From assembly GCF_005877905.1 (NCBI RefSeq), contig NZ_SWDV01000004.1:124001-188000 (forward strand): a DNA stretch of 64,000 nucleotides, given 5' to 3'. Of the stretch, positions 42,901 to 51,900 are shown one piece after another (position 1 is the first letter of the stretch; every line of letters begins with the position of its first letter). Origin of the DNA: Pseudomonas nicosulfuronedens. GTDB taxonomy: Bacteria; Pseudomonadota; Gammaproteobacteria; Pseudomonadales; Pseudomonadaceae. A model generated the notes under the pieces. The model saw only the letters and a program-made list of their open reading frames with translations, did not search any database and was not told the origin of the DNA. The translations under genes and the position numbers were made by a program.

Positions 42901-45900
42901 CCGGTACGGCAACCGCCGGCTCCGATGGCAGCTACAGCGTCACCACGAACGTGCCGCAGACCAGCGGTGAGGTCAGCGCCACTGCGACCGACGCCGCTGG
43001 CAACACCGGCGATGCCACGACTCAGAGCTACGCCGACAACACCGCGCCGCAAGCGCCGGTACTCGACCCGATCGTCACCAATGACGACGGCAGCGTCACC
43101 GTTGGCGGCAGCGCCGAGCCAGGTAGCACCGTCACTGTCACCTATCCCGATGGCAGCACCGGCAGCGTCGTGGCGGGCGAAGACGGCAGCTTCAGCATCA
43201 CTTCGCCGATCAACCAGCCGAGCGGTGACGTGAGCGCCAAGGCTACCGACGAAGCCGGCAATACCGGTGACTCGGTGACCGAGAGCTACACCGACACCAC
43301 CGCCCCGGAAGCGCCGAGCGTCAATGTGACGGCCAATGCCGATGGCGGCCTGACCGTGAGCGGCAGCGCCGAGCCCGGTTCGACCGTTACCGTGACCTTC
43401 CCGGACGGTTCCAGCGACACCGTCACGGCAGGTAGCGACGGTAGCTACGGGATCACCACCCACGTACCGCAGACCAGCGGTGAGGTCAGCGCCAGCGCCA
43501 CCGATGCCGCCGGCAATACCGGCGACGCCACCACCCAGGCCTACACCGACAGCACCGCGCCGCAAGCGCCGGTACTCGACCCGATCGTCACCAATGACGA
43601 CGGCAGCGTCACCGTCGGCGGCAGCGCCGAACCGGGCAGCACCGTGACCGTGACCTATCCGGATGGCTCCACCGGCGACGTAGTCGTCGGTGAAGATGGT
43701 TCCTGGTCGATCACCTCGCCGGAGAACCAGCCCACCGGTGAAATCAGCGTCAATGCCACCGACGAAGCCGGCAACACCGGCGCCTCGGTGACCGAGAGCT
43801 ATACCGACACCACCGCACCGGAAGCGCCGAGCGTGACTGTCACGGCGAACGCCGATGGCGGCTTGACCGTGAGCGGCAGCGCCGAGCCGGGCTCGACCGT
43901 TACCGTGACCTTCCCGGATGGCTCCAGCGACACCGTCACGGCAGGTAGCGATGGTAGCTACGGCATCACCACCCACGTGCCGCAGACCAGCGGTGAGGTC
44001 AGCGCCAGCGCCACCGATGCCGCTGGCAATACCGGCGACGCGACCACCCAGGCCTATACCGACAGCACCGCGCCGCAAGCGCCGGTACTCGACCCGATCG
44101 TCACCAACGAAGACGGTAGCGTCACCGTCGGCGGCAGCGCCGAGCCGGGCAGCACCGTCACCATCACCTACCCGGACGGCACTACCGGCTCCGTGGTAGC
44201 GGGTGAAGACGGCTCCTGGTCGATCACCTCGCCGGAGAATCAGCCCAGCGGTGACCTCACCGTCAAGGCCACCGACGAAGCCGGCAATACCGGCGCCTCG
44301 GTGACCGAGAGCTACACCGACACCACCGCGCCGGATGCACCGAGCGTGAATGTCGCGGCGAATGCCGATGGCGGCCTGACCGTGACTGGCACGGCGGAAG
44401 CCGGCAGCACCGTGACCGTTACCTTCCCTGATGGCACCACCGGTACAGCCATCGCCGGCTCCGATGGCAGCTACAGCGTGACCACCACGGTTCCGCAGAC
44501 TTCCGGCGAGATCAGCGCGACCGCCACCGATGCCGCCGGCAACACCGGCGACGCCACTGCACAGAGCTACACCGACAGCACTGCTCCGCTGGCGCCGGTA
44601 CTCGATCCGCTCGTCACCAATGAAGACGGCAGCCTCACCATTGGCGGCTCGGCCGAGCCGGGCAGCACGGTGACCGTCACCTATCCCGACGGCACCACCG
44701 GCAGTGTGGTGGCCGGTGAGGATGGCAGCTTCACCCTCACGTCTCCCGCCGGCCAGCCCAGCGGCGATGTCACCGCCAAGGCCACCGACGAAGCCGGCAA
44801 TACCGGCCCGTCGGCCACCGGCGAATTCGCCGATACCACCGCACCGGACGCGCCGAGCGTCAACGTCACGGCCAATGCCGATGGCGGTCTGACGGTGACC
44901 GGCAGCGCGGAGGCGGGCAGCACCGTGACCGTGACCTTCCCGGACGGCAGCACCGCGACCACCACGGCAGGCGGCGATGGCAGCTACAGCATCAGCACCC
45001 AGGTGCCGCAGACCAGCGGTGAGGTCAGTGCAACCGCCACCGATGCCGCCGGCAACACCGGCGATGCCACCACCCAGGCCTACACCGACAGCACTGCGCC
45101 GCAAGCGCCGGTCCTCGACCCGGTCGTCACCAACGAAGACGGCAGCATTACAGTCGGCGGCAGCGCCGAGCCGGGCAGCACCGTCACCATCACCTACCCG
45201 GACGGCACTACCGGCTCCGTGGTAGCGGGTGAAGACGGATCCTGGTCGGTCACCTCGCCGGACAACCAGCCCAGCGGCGAGATCAGCGTCAACGCCACCG
45301 ACGAAGCCGGCAACACTGGCGCCTCGGTGACCGAGAGCTACACCGACACCACCGCGCCGGATGCCCCGAGCGTCAACGTCACGGCCAATGCCGATGGCGG
45401 CCTGACGGTAACGGGTACGGCAGAGGCGGGCAGCAGCGTCACCGTAACCTTCCCGGATGGCTCTACCGATACCGCCACGGCGGGTAGCGATGGCAGCTAC
45501 AGCATCACCACCCACGTACCGCAGACCAGTGGCGACGTGACCGCCAGCGCCAGCGACGCGGCTGGCAACGTAGGCGACAGCACCACCGTGGGCTACACCG
45601 ACACCGGTGCGCCACAATCGCCGAGCGTGAACGTCAGCGCCAATGCCGATGGCGGCCTGACCGTCAGCGGCAGCGCGGAGGCGGGTAGCACCGTTACCGT
45701 GACCTTCCCGGACGGCTCGACTGCCTCGGTGACCGCCGGCAGCGATGGCAGCTACGAAGTCACCACCCACGTCCCGCAGACCAGCGGTGACGTCAGCGCC
45801 AGCGCCACCGATGCCGCTGGCAACACCGGCGCGCCCACGGTCGAGAGCTACAGCGACACCCAGGGCCCGCAGGCTCCGAGCGTCAACGTCACGGCCAACG

Positions 45901-48900
45901 CCGACGGCGGCCTGACCGTCAGCGGCAGCGCGGAGGCGGGCAGCAGCGTCACTGTGACCTTCCCGGATGGCTCCACCGACACCGTCACGGCGGGCAGCGA
46001 TGGCAGCTACAGCGTTACCACCAGCACTCCGCAAACCACAGGCGAGGTCAGCGCCAGCGCGACCGACGCCGCCGGCAATACCGGCGCCGCGGCCACCGTG
46101 GACTACACCGACAGCGGCGCACCGCTGGCGCCGAGCGTGAACGTCGGCGTCAATGCCGATGGCGGCCTGACTGTCAGCGGCAGCGCGGAGGCGGGCAGCA
46201 GCGTCACCGTGACCTTCCCCGATGGCAGCACCGGCACGGCGACCGCGGGCACCGATGGCAGCTACAGCGTCACCACCCACGTCCCGCAAACCAGTGGTGA
46301 CGTCAGCGCCAGCGCCACCGATGCCGCTGGCAATGCCAGCGCCCCGACGGTCGAGTCCTACACCGACAGCACCGCACCGCTGGCGCCGGAACTGGAGCCG
46401 CTGGTGACCAACGGTGATGGCAGCGTCACCCTCACCGGCAGCGCCGAAGCGGGCAGCACCGTGACCGTGACCTTCCCGGACGGCACCACCGGCTCTGTGG
46501 TCACGGGCAGCGATGGCACCTTCAGCATCACCTCGCCGGCGGGGCAGCCCACCGGCGATGTCACCGCCAAGGCCACCGACGAGGCGGGCAATACCGGCCC
46601 GTCGGCCACCGGCGAATTCGCCGACACCACCGCACCGGATGCGCCGAGCGTGAACGTCAGCGCCAATGCCGACGGTGGACTGACCGTCAGCGGCAGCGCG
46701 GAGGCGGGCAGCACCGTTACCGTGACCTTCCCGGATGGCAGCAGTACCACCACGACCGCCGGCAGCGACGGTGCCTACAGCGTTACCACGACGGTGCCGC
46801 AGACCACGGGTGAAGTCAGCGCCACGGCGACCGACAGCGCCGGCAATACCGGAGACGCCGCCACGGTGGGCTACACCGATACCGGCGCGCCGCAGTCGCC
46901 GAGCGTGAACGTCAGCGCCAACGCCGATGGCGGCCTGACCGTGACAGGCATGGCGGAGGCGGGCAGCACCGTCACCGTCACCTTCCCGGACGGCAGCACC
47001 GGTACGGCGATCGCGGGCAGCGACGGTAGCTACAGCGTCACTACCCATGTTCCACAAACCTCCGGTGAGGTCAGCGCGACCGCTACCGACGCAGCGGGCA
47101 ATAGCGGCGCCGCCGCTACGGTGGACTACACCGACACCGGTGCTCCGCTGGCACCGAGCGTGAACGTCACGGCCAATGCCGATGGCGGCCTGACCGTGAG
47201 CGGCACGGCGGAGGCGGGCAGCAGCGTCACCGTGACCTTCCCGGATGGCAGCACCGGCACCGCGACTGCGGGTTCCGACGGCAGCTACAGCGTCACCACG
47301 ACGGTTCCTCAAACCAGTGGTGAAGTCAGCGCGACCGCCACCGATGCCGCCGGCAATACCGGCGGCGCGGGTACCGCGGACTACACCGACAGCGCTGCGC
47401 CGCTGGCGCCGAGCGTGAACGTCACGGCCAATGCCGATGGCGGCCTGACCGTGAGCGGCATGGCGGAGGCGGGCAGCAGCGTCACCGTGACCTTCCCGGA
47501 TGGCAGCACCGGCACCGCGACTGCGGGTTCCGACGGCAGCTACAGCGTGACCACCACGGTTCCACAGACCAGTGGGAATGTCAGTGCATCGGCCACCGAT
47601 GCCGCCGGCAATGCCGGTGCGTCGACGGTCGAGAGCTATACCGACAACACCGCACCCCTGGCGCCGGTACTCGATCCGCTGGTGAACAATGCTGATGGCA
47701 GCGTTACTGTCAGCGGCAGCGCCGAAGCGGGCAGCAGCGTCACTGTGACCTACCCGGATGGCACCACTGGATCGGTAACCGCCGGCTCCGATGGCCGCTT
47801 CAGCGTCACCTCGCCGGTCGGCCAGCCCAGCGGTGAGGTCAGTGCCAGTGCCAGTGATGCCGCCGGCAACAACGGCCCGTCGTCTGCTGCCACCTTCACC
47901 GACACCACAGCGCCGACTGCGCCGAGCGCCAACGTCGCGGCGAACGCTGATGGCGGCCTGACCGTGAGCGGTACGGCCGAGGCGGGCAGCACTGTCACCG
48001 TAACCTTCCCGGATGGCACCAGCGGCACGGCAGTCGCCGGCACCGACGGCAGCTACAGCGTCACCACCCATGTGCCGCAAACCAGCGGTGACGTCAGCGC
48101 CCTGGCGACCGACGCAGCCGGCAACAACGGTCCGGCCACTACCGCCGCCTACACGGACACCAGCCTGCCGCAAGCGCCGGTGCTCGACCCGCTGGTGAAC
48201 AATGCCGATGGCAGCGTCACCGTCAGCGGCAGCGCCGAAGCGGGCAGCAGCGTCACTGTGACCTACCCGGATGGCACCAGCGGATCGGTGACCGCCGGGA
48301 CCGATGGCCGCTTCAGCGTCACCTCGCCGGTTGGCCAGCCCAGCGGCGAAGTCAGCGCCAGCGCCACCGACCTGGCGGGTAACGTCGGCCCGGCTGCCAC
48401 CGCAGACTTCACCGACACCACCGCACCAGGTGCGCCGAGCGTGAACATCACGGTCAACGCCGATGGCGGCCTGACCGTGAGCGGCAGCGCGGAGGCGGGC
48501 AGCACCGTCACCGTGACCTTCCCCAGCGGCGCTACCGGTACGGCCATTGCCGGTTCCGACGGCAGCTACAGCGTTACTACCCACGTCCCGCAGAGCACTG
48601 GCGAAGTCAGCGCCGCTGCCACCGACGCGGCCGGCAACACCGGTACGTCCGCCTCCGCGGACTACGCCGACAGCACCGCGCCGCTCGCTCCCAGCGTGCT
48701 GGTCAACGCCAATGCCGACGGCACCCTGGTGGTCAGCGGCAACGCCGAAGCCGGCAGCAGCGTCACCGTGACCTTCCCCGATGGTACGCAGCAGACCGTC
48801 ACCGCCAGCGCCGCGGGCACCTACAGCGTTACCAGCGCTGGAGCCCAGGGCAGCGGCGAGGTCAGCGCCGTAGCCACTGACGCCGCCCATAACAGCAGCG

Positions 48901-51900
48901 CCAGCGGCAGTGCGCACTACGCGCTGGCGACTGTCAGCGGCATCTCCGAAGACAACGGCCTGAACAGCGGCGACTTCATCACCAACGACAACACCCTGGT
49001 GGTCAGCGCCACCGTGGACGGCCAGCTCAACGCCGGCGACAAGGTGCAGATATCCATCGACGGCGGCCAGACCTGGCACGACGCCGTCGATCAGGGCAAC
49101 GGCACCTATGTCTTCGACAACAGCGGCACCACCCTGGGCGATGGCGACTATGTGTTCATGGCCCGCGTGGTCGGCAGCGAAGGCAATGTCAGCCTGGCTG
49201 GCAGCCAGGCGGTACAGATCGATACCCAGGGTCCGTCCGCCAGCCTCACCATCAGCTTCGATGGCATCAGCGACGACAACGGCTACCTCGGCAACGACTT
49301 CGTCACCAACGACAATACGCTGCTGTTCCACGGCCACCTGAGCCAGAACCTGGCGGCTGACGAGGGTGTGGAAATCAGCCTCGACGGTGGCCAGACCTGG
49401 CAGCGCGTCGAGGTCAACGGCACCGACTGGAGCTTCGACAATACGGGCAAGGTACTGGGTGACGCGGTGTACGACGTGCAGGTACGGGTGGTCGACGATG
49501 CCGGCAACGTCGGCAACAGCGCCAGCCACAACGTGCAGATCGATACCGACGGACCGAGCGCCGACAAGACCATTACCCTCGACGCCATCAGCGACGACAA
49601 TGGCGCCCAGGGCAATGACTTCATCACCAACGACAACACCCTGGTGTTCTCCGGCAAGCTGGGCGTTGCCCTCGGCGCCGGCGAAGGCGTGGAGATCAGC
49701 CTGGATGGCGGCCAGACCTGGCAGCGTGCCGAGGTCAATGGCACCGACTGGCGCTTCGACAACACCGGCAAGGTGATCGCCGACGGCAGCTACACCGTGG
49801 TTGTGCGGGTGGTGGACGACGCCGGCAACATCGGCCAGAGCGCCCAGCACGACCTGAGCATCGACACCCAGGCGCCGACCTTCACCAGCTTCGTCCTCGA
49901 CCTGGATACCGCCAGCGACAATGGCAGCAGCACCACCGACAACAAGACCAGCGTGATGACGCCGAGCTTCACCGGCACTGTTGCCGGTCTCTCCGCGGCG
50001 GACGCTGCGGCTGCCGCGGCGGGCAAGATCACCGTGATGCTGTTCGACGACAAGAACGGCGACGGCGTCTATGGCGAGGGCGATGTCCTCTACGCCCAGG
50101 ACCTGGCGCTGACGATGAACGGTACCGGCGGCACCTTCAACGTGACGCTGCCGTCGATGTTCGATGGCAGCTACAACATGAAGGCGGTGCTGGTGGACGA
50201 AGCGGGCAACCGCTCGCAGGTCGGCCTGCTCGACAACAATGCCGATGCCAGGCTGGTCATCGACGTGGCCGGTACGCCGTCGGTGGCTTCCAGCACCCAG
50301 GCCGCCGACGGCCTCGGCCTGTCGATGTCGTCCATCGGTGACTTCAATGGCGACGGCTACGAGGACTTCGTGGTCTCCGCGCCGCATGACATCTATGGCT
50401 CCACCGCGGCCTACCAGTCGGACATCTATGTGCTCTACGGCAGCGCCAATGGCCTGCCGTCGTTGAAGAACATCGACAACCTGACACCCGACCAGGGCTT
50501 CCGCATCAAGCAGAGCGGTGTCACCGGCACGGGGGGCGACTCCGGAATCCAGGGGCAACTGGTTACCAACCTCGGCGACATCAACGGCGATGGCTATGAC
50601 GACTTCGCCATCACCGGCACGCTCAACGACCGCGCCTACATAATCTTCGGTCGTGAAGGCAACACCCTCAGCACCCTCGATCTGCAGAGCCTGGAGAATG
50701 GCGCCACCGCCAATGGCTTCGTGATCAAGAACAACAACACCGGTGGCTGGCCGGCCAACAGCATCAGCGGTGGCGACATCAATGGCGACGGCTACGCCGA
50801 TCTGATCATCGGCTCGCCCGACGGCAACGGCGGCAACGGCATGTATGTAGTGCTCTATGGCCATGCCGGGGATGCGGGCAGTTCCGCCTGGAGCAACCTG
50901 CTGCTGCGCAACTACGCCAGCGACGCCGATCCGGGTGGCCTCTACTACGCCACTGGTGCGACCTCGTCCACCCTGGGCTCGCGCGTCGAGAACCAGACCA
51001 ACGTGCGCACCACCTATGCGCCCGATGCCGATTCCGACCTCGGTTCGGTGATCAAGATCATCGGCGACGTCAACGGCGATGGCTATGCCGACTACATCGT
51101 CACCGCCCCACGTACCAATGGGCTGACCGGCAGTACCGTTACCAACAGCGGCACCGCCTACCTGATCTGGGGCAGCGCCAACGGCCTGGGCAACAGCTAC
51201 AACCTGGCCAACCTGACACCCGACCAGGGCGTGCGCCTGGTGGGTTCGGAAACCGGCGAGTGGCTGGGGGGCGCGACGGTGGACCAGGGTGGCGGCGAGC
51301 TGAACGCTGGCCAGTGGTATGCCGAGTTCTCCTCGATCCAGAACATCGGTGATATCAACGGCGATGGCATCGAAGACTTCGCCATCGGTTCGCCGGGCTG
51401 GGGTGACAGTGCCGCCGATACCTCCGCACCGGGCCGTGTCTATGTGATCTACGGCAAGGAGGCCGGCGTAGCCTGGGCTGACATCAAGCTGGGCAACCTG
51501 AATGGCAGCGATGGCTTCATCATCTCCAGCAGCAGCAACGGCACCGCCATCAGCGGCTCGACGACCACCGCAAATGGCCAGCTCGGCTATGCGGTCAGCT
51601 CTGGCGGTGACGTCAACGGCGACGGCATCGACGACTTCCTGATCGGCATGCCCGGCTACGACAACGGCGTCACCAACCGTGGCGCGGTGTACCTGGTGTA
51701 CGGTCGCGCCGACGGCAGCTTCGACGCCAATACCGACCTGGACGCGCTGGTCGCGGCCGGGCTGGCGGTGAAGTACACCGGGGTCAACGCCAATGACTAT
51801 GCCGGTACCGGCCTGGCCATGGGCGACTGGAATGGCGACGGCATCGCCGATTATGGCTACGGCGTCTGGCAGAGCGACACCGGAGCGACCAACGCCGGTG

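Noticed and set aside
37416-48935. CRISPR-like or satellite array
   Set aside because: Unit length of about 256 bases, in-frame and translated into well-formed Ig domains; no spacer pattern.
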